From Pterois miles (taxonomy: Eukaryota > Chordata > Actinopteri > Perciformes > Scorpaenidae), in contig CAMQGK010000552.1 of assembly GCA_947000775.1 (NCBI GenBank), positions 2,836,501 to 2,900,500 of the forward strand: a stretch of DNA of 64,000 nucleotides, given 5' to 3'. Every line of letters starts with the position of its first letter. Positions within the stretch are counted from its first letter, which is position 1. Positions 27,301 through 40,758 of this stretch are shown here, piece after piece. Below the pieces are notes generated by a model, which saw only the letters and a program-made list of their open reading frames with translations, ran no database searches and was not told the origin of the DNA. The translations under genes and the position numbers were made by a program.

Positions 27301-29234
27301 GGCACACAAAAGTGCTCGCTGTCCCGACACCAGACACACATCCTTTTTATTAAAGGGTGTAGAGAGGAAAGGGGCAGGGTGGTGTGGTGAAAAGGGAGTA
27401 GAGCTAGGAAGGTAAGATATAAACACATGAATCATCAATAGTCCCGATTGCCCTGCTAAAGTCTCCCTCTCATTGTGTTTGCGGTGGGAGTCAGGCCAGC
27501 CATCCCAACGCTGGAACAATGGAGGAGAGGCTAGCGGTGGACCAGCTACAGTATGACTCACCCTCACACACACGTGAGCATCTCATATTCAGCACAAACA
27601 GGAACATTAGAAAAGGTGGTTTCAGAGGGTTGTTTCACAAAGAAATCATATTTTTTTAATTCCAAATGTTCATGTGTTTAAATTGTGTCAACCAGTAACC
27701 TAAACTATATGTGAACATTTGATAATTTATCGTAGTTGTGTCTTACATGGGCAGTTTTTACATTTTCTTGTCTTTTTATGCAACATTTTTTGCAAAATAT
27801 GTCAATTTACTTCCCTCTCTACTTTCAGTTTTTTGTTTTTGTTGTCAGTTTTCAGTTTTTACTAAGCTCTGGATTTCTCTGTTTCTGCTTCAGTCAGAGA
27901 AATCCTACATTTTTTTTTTACCAGAATGCCTTCTGACAAGTGAGCCTTCACAGTTCGATTGAACTTTTTAAATAAAGAAAACTCTCAGGATCTGTTTCTG
28001 CATAAAATCTGTTTTACTGAAGCTACGACCGTAGAGCAGAGAAACTGCTGTCTGGGACGTTTAATACCACCAAACAGTAAAAAGCTGCTATTTGAACGAA
28101 TCTGTCCTTTAATGCGCAAAGTTGCCTTGTTGTCGGTTGGCACCAGAGTGGACGCAGGGGTTCATGGCAGGACAGGACAGGACAGGAGAGGACGGGGAGG
28201 GGAGGGGTGGCAGAGTACCAGCCCTGTGCTGGCAAATGTCACTGAGAGACAAATGCATGTGTTTCCCCCCTTAGAACACACTCAAATACCGCATATGAAA
28301 GTACATTATCAGTGCTTATACAAACTATGAACAGACATTTGCAATTACCTCAGTACAAGTTGGTAAACATGTATCTGTACACTGTCATTGTGAAATGAAG
28401 TTGTACCCACTTACACATAAACTGAACCCATTCCTGCAGCACTCCTCAAATCAGAGCAAAAACAATCATCTGCAAATCGGCGGATTTTAAAGAAATAATA
28501 ATAAAAAAAACAATTTTTCAGTTAAAAACAGCCCAGATTATTAAACAACAATATAATCCTTCAATAAAAAAAAAAGTCCACACATTAACAACAACTGACC
28601 TAAATCTGCATGTGTAACACCATTAAACAGTATGATTAGGAGCTCGTACAGTATTCAGGGCTGAAAAGACTACAGGTACAGTAACAAAACAATAGGCTTG
28701 TTGACATAAACACACACACACACACACACACACGCACCTGTCTTCAGCTTGCTAGAAATTGTATTAAAATAACCACAAGTTATCGTGACCTCAACTCTGC
28801 CAAAACCTTCCCTCATCATCATGCCGCCTTGTCTCTGATTTCAAAACCAGTCCGCCAGACCTGCCTCTCTCTAATTGTTGGCGTGTTAAACCAATCAAAA
28901 GCGGGGTAGGCTGGCGGTAACTTAACAGCCCACCCCAACTTCTCGGATCCAAGGTGTTAGAAATAAACGTCCCGTACGTCATGCCTCGTTCCCAGAAGGA
29001 GAGGGGAAACGAATGGGGAGAGCTCTTTAGAAGGTACTCCTAATGGCTAAATATTTATGAGTCCCGTGACCGAGGCCAACTTATGGAAACTAAATCTTTA
29101 AACACTTTTTTTGGCAGACGCCTCGCACACACCCTCCCAGCTTGGCTCTATTACCGGAGAAATTCTTTTGTTCTTACGGCGCTAATAATAGTGAGAGGGG
29201 CTGTGCGTTATGTGTGAGCGGTGTCTGTGTCTTA

Positions 29235-29280
<46 letters not shown>

Positions 29281-32200
29281 TGAAAGTGTATTTATAGCTT
29301 CCTACAGCGCCACACTACTCCTGTGACAAACTTTTAATTCTACTCTGCTTCCTGTCTCTGTGGTCCCAGGCTCGACCTCACGTCTAATAGTCACAGGAGA
29401 TGTCGAAGGTCAGGTGGATATCTTTAATTAAACTAGCGATCATAAGTTGAAACAATGGAACACACACCATTTGTAGTAGGTCGTTTTATCCGTAGCACCA
29501 GACAAGTGTGTACATTTTTAGCATCAAGGGAAGTAAATCCCCTGCATTGGCAATGTTTGTCATGTGTGAGCAGTACAAGACCATTAGCTTGCATGTATGT
29601 ATGAACACACACACACACACACACATACACACACACACACACACTCATAGGGAGATAAAGTTGAGAGGGCAGAGGTCCCAGGTGGGTTTTTCTATGTAAT
29701 TTGCTGTTGAAATGCAGTAGCAAACACACATAAAGGCGGGCAGCAGAACAGAATAGCAACACATTTACACACACATAAAAGCTCAGCTGAAAAAAAAAGC
29801 CCTTTAAAGCAAACAATTTGATAGACATGTTTTAAAATCCAAAATTGTATCAAAACAATATCCACAATGCCAGTAAAAATGTGGTCAGTATCAGTTTGGC
29901 AAGCTCATGGTTTAATTATTCTCCTCACCATCACCAACACCAAACGTCTTGCTCACCGTGTCCATATTTTTTGGATTCATTTTTAAAATTGGTCATCTGA
30001 GAAAAGAGTGTTACGCACAGAAACATTGCACGCTGAATGCGATGTGATTCATTATTCTCTTCATTGTGAAAACTCAGCACAAGACAAAACTGAATTAATT
30101 ACGTCGGTGCGATGGATAGTGCTAGTCCAAAATGTGGCTAATGAATGAATGATATGAACATGAAGCTATTGTTAAGCTGCCGAGAACACAGTCACTACTG
30201 TCTAATCTTTCCTACATCCTTTGTTTTGAGATCAATAGACTGCTAGTGACTAATCACTTATCCCCCGATTCAATACTATCACGATACTTGGGTGCTGATT
30301 CAATGTGTGTTGCGATTTTTATGTATTGCGATTAGATATTGTGATTTTTGTTAACTTTTTTAACACTATATCATAGGAAAAAGTTGAGTCATACACTTCT
30401 AGGGACTTAAAAATACCTAAATTAATACAGTAAGAATGTTTGATCAGTCATTGTCAGGAATTATTTATTACATTTTTTCTAGCAACTCAACAATCAAAGA
30501 ATAAAGACATTTCCCTCACAAATTAGTGGTATTTTCTTTTAATTTTCAAGGGACATGTAATGTTTTACTCCAGTGAATATAATCCAATCACTCTTATTTC
30601 CAGATATGTATTTTGTACTTCCTCGTTTTGGCTTGCTGTGGTTTGTTTTGGTCGAGGGATATGGAACGGATATGACGAAGCAAATACACTGATCCTGGAA
30701 TTTGAAAAATCTACGTGACGTGACGTGATGCATAGATAATTTTTGTTGCCCCACCCCTAGTATCTACCATCCTTGGCTCAGCCACAATCTGGCTTTCAAT
30801 TCCGCATCTTTGTATTATTTTATTTCTTGATTGTAAAGGGCTTTGTGCTGGGAGTAAATTGATGACGTTTGCACAGAACGGTAGCTCTGCGTGGTCAAAC
30901 GACCCTTGCAATTTGATGGATGCTAAAAAAAAAGTTTGAAGCTTTTCCAAAAGCCTTAACAATGGACAGAAGTTTCAGAGTCGGTGTGTAAATGTGACTG
31001 ACACAATGTATTTCTTTTTAAAAATGCAACAATTTCAGACGAGAAATATGGATTTGGTGCGCAAAAGCCGAGAGCCTTGCTCGGCAGTTCTCCCTGTTAT
31101 GAATGAGGAAGGAGGGTTGTGGGTCATGTGGGGGAAAAACTTTTTCAATCCTCTTGTGCTTTAGATGGCTCTTTAAAAACACCGCAGGAGGGGATTCAGT
31201 TCAATTATGTCCCTCACTTAGAGTGAAATACGCCCCCACCTCCCCTAAACCAATGAGGCCTGTGCAACAGGAGCACGAGAGGATTTGTTTTTTTTTTTTT
31301 TTTTTGGGGGTGCAGGAAAAGGTTTCTCCTGCATTGAGCTCAGGTCATTCTCTACCTTTGTAACAGGCCCCCGGCTCAATTACTATTACACTCCGGTAAT
31401 ATGGGTAGTCATTAGGCGAACATAATGACATTTCATTCAGCAGCAAATGGGGGAGTGACAAACACAAGTGGGCGAAATAATTGAATTAGGATGAGGGTGT
31501 GAGAAATAGAGAGGATCGTTCAAAGTTAATGGGCGAACCACACACAATTATTAGTCGTGGCCACACCTTACGGCGAGCCTGTGTGTGTGTACGAGTGAAG
31601 TACTGCACCCCCCCAGTTGAATGCAAATACAGATCTCGAAAATGTCAATAGCGGGGACTCGGCGTATGCTAAATGTCAACATGTGCTTTTCAAGGACTCT
31701 TGTCTGTGTTGTAATTGGCTCTGTTTTTTAATATTCCATGTATTTCATTTGTTATTTCCCCCCTTTGAAAACAAAATAATATGAAATATTTGGGGGGAAT
31801 TTTAGCAACGGGGCCCGGGCCCATGAATATGCAGCTGAGCCTTTGGCGATGCGGTGCGAAACAAACAGACAACGGGAAAAGAAAAGCAGGTGAAGCACAG
31901 ACTAATCAAACGGCTTTCATGTCGCTCGGAACATTAACCTTCATTCAGAGCAAATAAAGCTGCGAGCGCACAAACTCTCCCTTGGGCTCTGGGATGAATA
32001 AGCGGGAATTATCACATTTTTACAGTGAGGCGTTGGTGTTGGTGGACGGTTACTGCTGGTCAGTTGGGACTGACTGTGCGAAACACTCACAGAGGCTCAA
32101 ATTTAGATGTTTTTATAGACTTTGCAGATTACATAGTGAAAATTATTTTAAAGAATATCCATCACAGATAACTAAAGGTTGAAAAATATAGTGTCGAACT

Positions 32201-32532
32201 AAAATTAAAATGGAAAAGCAATAGATGATTTGTTACCATTGTGACTTTATCTAGCTCTCTGAATTTTTTTTGACCAATATGCTAATAACCAATATCTCTT
32301 ATCATCACACAGTGTGTTCCCGCTTAGATCTGAGGAATATTTCAAGGGGAGATGGGCGGTATGCAGTTCACATACAACCCTCAGACTGGGACCCCGGTAG
32401 TGTGAAAAGTGCCTGAAGCTCATCGTCAAAGTTTTCACAACTCATCGCCAAAATGTGTCACACGCAGGGTAAATGTGGCTGGCTGCTGTATTTTGATCAG
32501 GCAGTGGGATGGACAGGAGTGGCAGCTACAAG

Positions 32533-32617
<85 letters not shown>

Positions 32618-35600
32618 AGCCCTGTGTACTCGCATTAGTGTTGAGTCAGTGCATAAAAGAGGAAGATTAAAGGCCTGTTGTAGATAAAGGCCTGCACAGA
32701 TGATATTCATGAACTGTGTAAAGTGCTGTCAATTATGGATGACAACATTGTGAAAGATTTAGCATTGAAACAAAATGCGGGATAATTTATTAAATGACTG
32801 CAAATAGGATTAAAGCTTAAATAGAGGTACGCTATCATAACTGATAAGGCCAAAGAAATAACATCATGCACCTACCTTGAGTTCACGGAAGAAGATGCTG
32901 CTGCGCGCCCACTCCACGATGGAGAACAGCGTCTGGTCGGCCATCTTGCACATGAGGCCAAAGGTGTTGAGCTTCTCGTGTTTGCCTCGGCTGGCCTGTT
33001 CCTGCTGCAGGTACGCCATGATCTTGGCCTGAACCTGTGGCTCGTCTGGCTCGCACTTGAGCAGCTCTACGATCAAGTGTGGGAAGCTGGGCGGTGAGCC
33101 CGTCTGGTAGGCGTCGACGTAAGCGTAGCCCATGATGGACTCCGGCGAGCTGGTGTACGGGTCGGGGTACTCGGACTTGATGGTGCGCGTGCCCTGGAAG
33201 TGTCCATAGGCCGCCTGGTAGCCCTGCAGGCTGCCGGCGTGCGGCGGCATCGCCATGCTGACCGGCGAAGTGACAAACGGGCTGCGGTCGTAGTCTGTGG
33301 GGGGCAGGGCGGTGGCGTGATGGTGGTGGTGGTGGTGGTGGTGACCGGTGTGGTGGCCCGGGTGATGGCTCAGCGGAAGGCCCTTGGACGCGGCCGAGTG
33401 GATGTTCTGGATGGCTGAGGAAATGGTGAGGTCGGTGGGCACAGCTTGCATCACCTGAGTCATGGCCTCAATCTTCAGGCCGTTGGCTCGGATCAGCGCC
33501 TTCTTTTGCTGCTTGAGGGCCCGGTCGCGTTTGTACATCGGGCCAAACTTGTTGCGACCGCCACGCATGCGGTCCGCCCGCACAGCTGACAGACAGATGG
33601 AAAGACAAAGGAGACAAGAAGGAAGAGGACAACGTTAGCTCTGTAATATGTGAATCCTTTTGTCTTGAATGCTACTCATTCTTGACTATTTGTACAAGAA
33701 TGTCATTTTTTTTTTTTAATACAAGTTAGAGTTTCATCCAGAATGAGAAATCACAATTTGTACAAACATGGAGTTTGAGGAAGAAAACACCAAAGACACC
33801 TTAACAATCCTCTATATTTTACTGATACTATGATTTGTCCATGTGGACAAAGCGTGGTGTTATAGAAGTGAACTCCTCATATGTAACTTGTATGTAGGGC
33901 AAAGGTTTTCCTGTGATGATTACACTTGACATTTACCTGTTGACTTGTAAATCCCACAGGTCTAACAGATAGTGTCGTTACTCATTGACCAGAGACACAA
34001 CTTATAAGAACCGCTCAGCTAAGTGATCATTGTACAGCTGGCTATCTCTGTCTACCACTCAGGAAACGCTCACCTCAAAAGCTTCATATTAGAAAAGTTC
34101 TTTCTAAAATACAAGTTTTAAAATGCTTTCTGATTTTGCAATATCTAACATGTCACTGTCCATTAGCAGAACCTTTTCTTTACAAAATCCCAAATGCTGA
34201 AAAGGCTGACAATAAGCACTTTTTTTTTTTTTCTCCTGATGAACCAAACATGTTGCCCCCTCTTAGTGCAGGATCCCGTGGTGAGGATCACAACGAGTCT
34301 GTGCCGTGGGTATTTCTAATGAACGAGCCAGGCACACGGTGGACTGCTACGAGGGCCATGTGTGATCTGGCCGACTGCTGCCATGGGGAAGCCGCTCTGC
34401 TGTCTCCCAGTCGGGGGGCGCTGGTGTTAATTATTCATACTTAATTACCTCTTACTCTCTGACGAAGCTTGCCGAGCCCAGCGTGCAATGAGCTAATGGA
34501 CGTCTGGGAGGCTGTGCAACAGAAAAACACTCACTAATACCAATACTGTAGACTATTAGAGGCTTATTTTTGTTGTAGCCAATAAAAGAAAACCACATAT
34601 GTCACTGTATATGCAAATGCAAGCACATATGTTTGCCCCGATTGCACACCGTGAATAGTCGGCGAGTCAGCCTGAGTCCACTGTGGCTTACGATGTCTTG
34701 ACGGATGAATGAAAGAACAGAAGAAGAAAATTGAGGAGGGGGTGTGGAGAGGGTGGGGTGGGGGTGGGCGGTTGGAGTTTGGGGCCGAGGAAGGGCATGC
34801 ACATGCACACACACTCACACAGCTGCCTTGGGAGTGATTTTAATGACCTCCGTCACAAAAGTGTCTGTCACTGATCTGAGCTGAGAGGGGAGACACACAC
34901 ACTCACACACTCACACCCACACTCACACTCACACACACTCACACCCACATGCTGACTCTTTCTCGTGCATTCTTAAAGAAAACACACACAGAAAGCATCA
35001 CACAGCGGTCCAGATCACACAGAGAGATGGTAGCAGGCCAGACGCTCCGCCACCTCGGAGAGCCTTTCCGATGGTTCAAAAGGTATGCAGTTTATACACA
35101 GCGATTTGCTTGCAACATGCTTGAGGTCATCTCCAGTGCCCACTCAACGAGGCTCGGGGATTATCGTGACCGTTAAAAAATTGATCACACATCAAAGGGA
35201 AAAAAGAAGGAATCAGGAGCCCGTCAAATGTATCCATTATACATTATTTTAGGGCGACTTTAACTATTAATGATTTCTCCACAACAGCATACTATAATTA
35301 ATGAGCTGAGAAACTAATAGTCGTCCCTCGTGGGAAAACAAAATTAGGCCCCGACTGCCTTCTTGCCTGCCTCGGACCTGGGGACCAACATCCCATTATG
35401 AATATCAGGACACACACACACACAGACACACAGATTCTTTGTCTCTAATTAAACAAGGTGATTTGCATGCATGTAACACAGATTAATATGGAAGGGGGGA
35501 GGGGAAGAGGGGAGCAGGACAGAGTATGCGGAGAAGATGAATACGTTTGACTGAGGTTGAGGTTGATGTTAATGGGTTAGTTCTGCAGCATTGAGCTCAT

Positions 35601-35663
35601 GATTACAAAGTTGTCATATGACCCTGCAACTTTAGAAGGTTGCACACTTGTAAATGTGTTTGT

Positions 35664-35696
<33 letters not shown>

Positions 35697-38600
35697 ATTT
35701 TATATGTTATAAAAACAGCAGTCATTGAATTCCCCTTTCATAAAAGTCTTGTGTCTGGTCCAGATTTGAACTCACTGTTAGCTTTCTGTGGTGCCAAGAA
35801 AGTGATGTGTTTGATGTTTGTGGGTTTGTCTGGCACAAACAACACAAGCTGAATAGTTAGCGTGACAGTGACGGCCACCGCTGCTGAACAGGCAAACAAG
35901 AAAGACAGCCAACCTACAGAAATGATCATCAACAGAAAAAGCCAGAAAAAGGGCCGCGCACTCAGCCTGATTGACAGGAGTCGTTTGGAAAGTGCAGCTA
36001 TGAGCACTTAGCTCAGCCCAAAAAAAAATGTGGTAAAATAAAAAAAAAAAAAAAAAACAAATAAATAAATGAGTATATGAACAGAAAGCATCCCAAGGAA
36101 GACAAGTTTGAATATTTGAGGAGAAACTTTGTGTGAAAAGGATCTTGGATATCGTGGGCTAGCAGTGAGGCTTTGGGGCTAAAGCCAGGCTGAAAGGCTA
36201 AAAGGCTGACGCTGTCTTCCACTCTGAATTCCCCCGACTTACTGTCTGAGAGCACGTCCGCACAAAAACACACACACATCCATAAATTCAGAAACTGACC
36301 CAACCAAAACCCTCTCCCTCTTTCCCAAAAGTATCCAGCAGCCCGTGTACAAACATGTACGAACACAAACAACCACACACTCACACAGCATCCTTAACAC
36401 ACACAATATTTCTTCGCACACTGAAACACATCACACACACACACAACAGCCCTCAGCGCTTATATCCTCTGATTTATGGTTGTTTAATATACAGGAATAT
36501 TAAGCGCGCGTAGGTGAGGATCCCTGTCAGCCGCCAGCATATTAATGGGTCCCGCGGAGCCTTGCTGACACCCTGTTTGTCATGTCGGGGCCCCGGCCCC
36601 TGCTCCGCGATGCGCCCTATCCCATGCACACACATGAATACCTATGATACCTATGCATAAGTAATGGGACAGCTCCCTGGCTTCCACCGCAGGTATACTG
36701 GGAGGCTGATGGAAGACAAATCAGAGCGAGAAGGATGGAGACAGGGAGGAAATAAAAAGTGGAGGGAGAGGGATACAGCGAGGAATATACAAACACTCAG
36801 ATGGTGTCGCTAATTTGGCTCTTCAGAGCTTTTGCATTGATAGTAATTGATGGATTTAGATTTGATGATGGATTAACTGCATTGAAATATAAAGTTAAAA
36901 ATAAAAAAAATTGCTGGAAAAAGGGAGTCTGTTCAGTGAAGTCCGATAATAAAAAGAAAAATGAAAGTTGGATTTGTTTCCAAAAAAAGGCCATGTTAAG
37001 TTGGTATATTGTCTGGTTTAAAACAACAACAGTGCTTGGAATCAAATTGGGATTAAAGTAAAAAAATATGATCTGACATTCACTATTTCTAAACTGTAAA
37101 GGAACCAGACACTAAAGCAATCAGCATTTTAGCAGTGGAAAAAAGTCACATGCTCGTCTTTATTTTTATTAAAATACTGTAATCATTACCATTTTCTTCA
37201 CGCAGTGCCTGTCATCAACGAAAAAATGATGTAACTTGTGCGTCATTAGATAGCACACAGCGTGCTCAAGCCCCCAGTCTCACAAACAGCGCCGTTACGC
37301 TCGCCGTCTTTAAGATGATACACAAGTGAAGGAGATATTAGGCAGCTCAGTGAAGCATGTGATGCGGGGCAACTTCTAGCGAGCATAAAAAGAAAAGCAT
37401 GCCAGTGGGAGCCGTTCAGATGCGGCACGCTTCATCAGCTTCAGTGAATGACGTGCTAATGGGTCAAAGCTTAGTGGGATGTGGCTTTTTTTCCCTTTTT
37501 CTCAATGAGTCAACACTGAGAGCTGGGATGCTACAGTGCATACCAAGGAACAAGGATTTTTTTTTTTTTTTTTTTTTTTTGCAGTGTGTTTGTGTGGTTA
37601 AATGAGTGTGTGGTTGCCAGGCTCCCTCCCTCCCTGTGTGTGTGTGTGAGTGTGTGCATGTGTGTGTGTTTGACATAATGACCCCTGACACTAAGTACAA
37701 AAGATAAATATACAGATTAAACCCATTTTTAAATAGAAAATATTAGTTTTAATAAAGATATGTGTAAATATATTTAACCTTTTATAATTGCATGATAAGT
37801 AATAGGACTTGTTAAATTACTCTTACAGGAGTCAAGTTTAACTATTTTCGTTATCAGCTGAAGATAATCCGACTGGTCTCTTGGAGTTGGGTGACAGTTG
37901 CGTCACAACACAGTTTACCGTATATCTCCATGTGCCCGTCTGCCATTTCACCTCATTTTGCTGCCTTCCCTCAACTTTGAAACACTAACACGCGCCACAA
38001 ACACAGACGTCTTTACTGCTACCGCCATCACAGCAAACGGCACCGACCACCGTCCCACTAGTTGGAAGGACTTTGAGCAACACCACAAAAGTAAACAGTC
38101 AAAAAGTTTTGAGTTTTTTTGTCCACATTTGGTCTTGATATCCTGGACTCACATGTTGCTGCAAGCTGCTGTGTAATGGTATGAAAAGATTGTAATAACA
38201 AAGCGCATGACCCCAAAGCTCCTTTCCTCTTTCACCGCTATCGTACACACTGTTTTTTTAGATCAAATGACAGCTTCTTCCTCTTGCCCGTGGCCTTCTG
38301 AACACCTTTTTGGGCTTCTCATGAATATATGTATGTGTTTACCAGGAAGAGCTGTATAGTGTGTGTGTGTGCTGAGGGGTGTCAGCCTTTCTGTATGGGA
38401 CGTCTTTACTGGTTGTGGCAGGAGTCGCCCACCGGAGCTTCTGGCCCCTGACAGAGCGCTTCAGGGCCCGTCTTGCCCCCAAGCTGAAAGCTACCGCCAG
38501 CAAAACAAAATCAAACGCCACCCCCTCCCCACCGGTGTCAGCTGGAAAATGACAGGCCGGGACGTTCTGCCCAGCGGCCATTCACAATTAACAGCAATTA

Positions 38601-40758
38601 ATTACACCGCACATGGCAGCAAAAGGTAGAAGAAGCCTCCGGAAAGATTTTAGTTGGCTGCCTTTGCTCTACTTTCACCCTCCTAGGGTCTTATTTCTTT
38701 AACACGTTCACTTTCCTCAAATGTATGTGATCATTCCAGGAGCCCAGAGATTTTTGATTTGGTTTAAATTACCAGAGATAACCCATCTTGTACTGACTCT
38801 TAAAAGACTACACAAAGTAAAATAATTTGCAGTATTTTTTAAAGGACAGCATTGTAACTTGACCTCTCGCTTAACAAAATAATTCGCTTTTAAAGTCCCC
38901 TACTTTACACGCATTGAATGATGACCTTCAGGTCGCGTTATTCGCTCCAAAATTAGCAATTTCAGAATAAAACTTGTCAACTCGTGTGGAAAAATAGTTG
39001 ATTTAAAATATTATCTTTGAACACTGGAAGAATGTTTCTTGCCCTGCCGTCCTGTCACTTCTGGGTAGCCATGTTTGAACAAGCTCCTGAGCCACGTTCA
39101 AATTAAACAAAGAGGCCTCGAAACAGCCGGCCAAAAGTATCATCATTACCATTCTCGCCCTGCCGCCAAGTTTAATATTTTATCTATTCCTCTGTCTGGC
39201 AAGTTTAAGTGTACAGCAGCTACAAGATACCCCCTAACTCCCCCTGACCCCATCTACAATACTAATAAGCAATGCTGGATTTCAACGCCATGGTAATAAT
39301 GAAAGGTTTCACTTCACAAATTTCTAGGTATACATTTTGTGAGACGATATATTACTGAGATGTTCATTGTTAAATGTTTAAATAAATATAATCATCTCAC
39401 TTTCACAAGGCAATTATTATGTCAGAGCAGGTATCAGCCGTTTCTAAATGGTGGAAATGTCAATTTGGGAGGAAACTATCCACATGCAAATTGATCATGG
39501 AAGAATATTTTCTCTCTGAGTCCAAAAATGTGTTGGGGGGGGGGGGGGGGTACGACTGACTTTTGTCCACTATAACGTTTAAAACACCTCTGTGGAAGTC
39601 CAAAAGTAGTCAACCTCCAATTCTAGCTGCTCCGTGTTATAATTTCCCCTTCCCCAACTTTCAGTAACAGTAATTGCAAACAGGCATCATCTTGAAAGAT
39701 ATATAATGTAATATAATGTAATAACCGTTTCTGCTTTTCCACTCCTGCAGACGCATACTGTAAGATCTGGATCGTATTTTAGTGAGTGGTGTTTACTATG
39801 AAACCCCAGAACAGAAAAAAAAAACTGTGGTAAACTATTCATGAAATCATACAGGAAGAAATGCAGCACAGTGAATGTGAACTATAAATAAGATAAATAT
39901 TCTCCCAGATTAAAATATAATTTAAAAGTATGACAGGAGGCTATTTGGTGGTCTAGATGCTGTCTTGTTACTTACTTAGTACTCAAGTACTGTTCTTACA
40001 TATTTAAGGTACTTCATTGGAGTAGTCCTCCTTTTTCTTTTTTCACTCATGGGACATTTATCTGCCTTATGAATATTTTTGCTTTTAGTACGTTAAGTGC
40101 ATTTGACTGCCGATATGTAGTTTTACTCCCTCCAGCACTGGTTGCTGCACAGTTACATGTTCAGTACTAAAAACAGCCATCCGTTCTGTCTGACAGCCTT
40201 TGAGCAAGACGTTGCAACCCTAGTGAGTAGTCTGTTACAATGACATGAAAACCATTTCCCCCTTATATGACAACTGTGTCCTATTTATCTGTTTTGAAGA
40301 ATCCCAAACTTTTGGCAGCTCCTCATTATCTACTAGCCATCGTCGCACTGTTCAACACTGTTCAACACTGTTCAACACTCATCGTAACCTCATGTTTCAA
40401 CTGGAAACACATTGAATAGCAGAAGCAGACCAGCAGAACTTGTGATTTCAAGTCACAGGACCACTAGCCAAACAAACACCAGAGCTGTAAAAAATATAAA
40501 CATGTTGCTGTACCTTCTAGCTTCATGCCGACGGTGAGGCACTTCTGGAAGCGGCAGTACGGGCAGCGCTTCCTCTGGGTCTTGTCAATCTGGCAGCTCT
40601 GGTTCTCTATACATGTGTAACGCTTGTTGTTCTGGACGGTGCGCTTGAAGAAGCCCTGCGGAGAGAACCAATTAAGACGTCAACCCGCTTGACCCCTGCA
40701 ATGCGACGGTAATTGGCCCATTCACACTCCCAGACAGATGGAGGGGGACAGGCTTAAT

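Larger units (their letters stand above)
7940..32875 (-). other. nr5a2 intron 4 (24.9 kb)
   Basis: The largest intron, splitting the LBD after FFRELK. It holds MITEs at 9059-9865, 11747-12041, 14136-14576, a terminus near 20790-20905 and 30258-30759; SINEs near 15410-15640 and 25598-25930; C/T-rich tracts 23500-24060 and 26020-26300; and many CA/TG repeats. Blocks with no repeat signature but many TAATTA-like cores (roughly 13080-13480, 13700-14020, 29020-29210, 31040-31990) look like candidate conserved non-coding elements. Other stretches (10000-11740, 12050-13000, 15650-17900, 18950-20750, 21200-23200, 24650-25590, 26550-28680) show no gene or RNA that I can support. Confidence 0.85.
33586..40513 (-). 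other. nr5a2 intron 3 (6.9 kb)
   Basis: Separates the second zinc finger from the Ftz-F1 box. It contains A/T homopolymers (35666-35695, 36033-36057, 37558-37580), a 16-base G run (39535-39550), a G-rich stretch 34735-34790, short CA-rich patches, and a 10-bp unit (TTCAACACTG) repeated three times at 40351-40380. Repeat-poor blocks with homeodomain-like cores lie at 34400-34520, 35230-35400, 36440-36720 and 38400-38640. No exon is supported. Confidence 0.85.
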
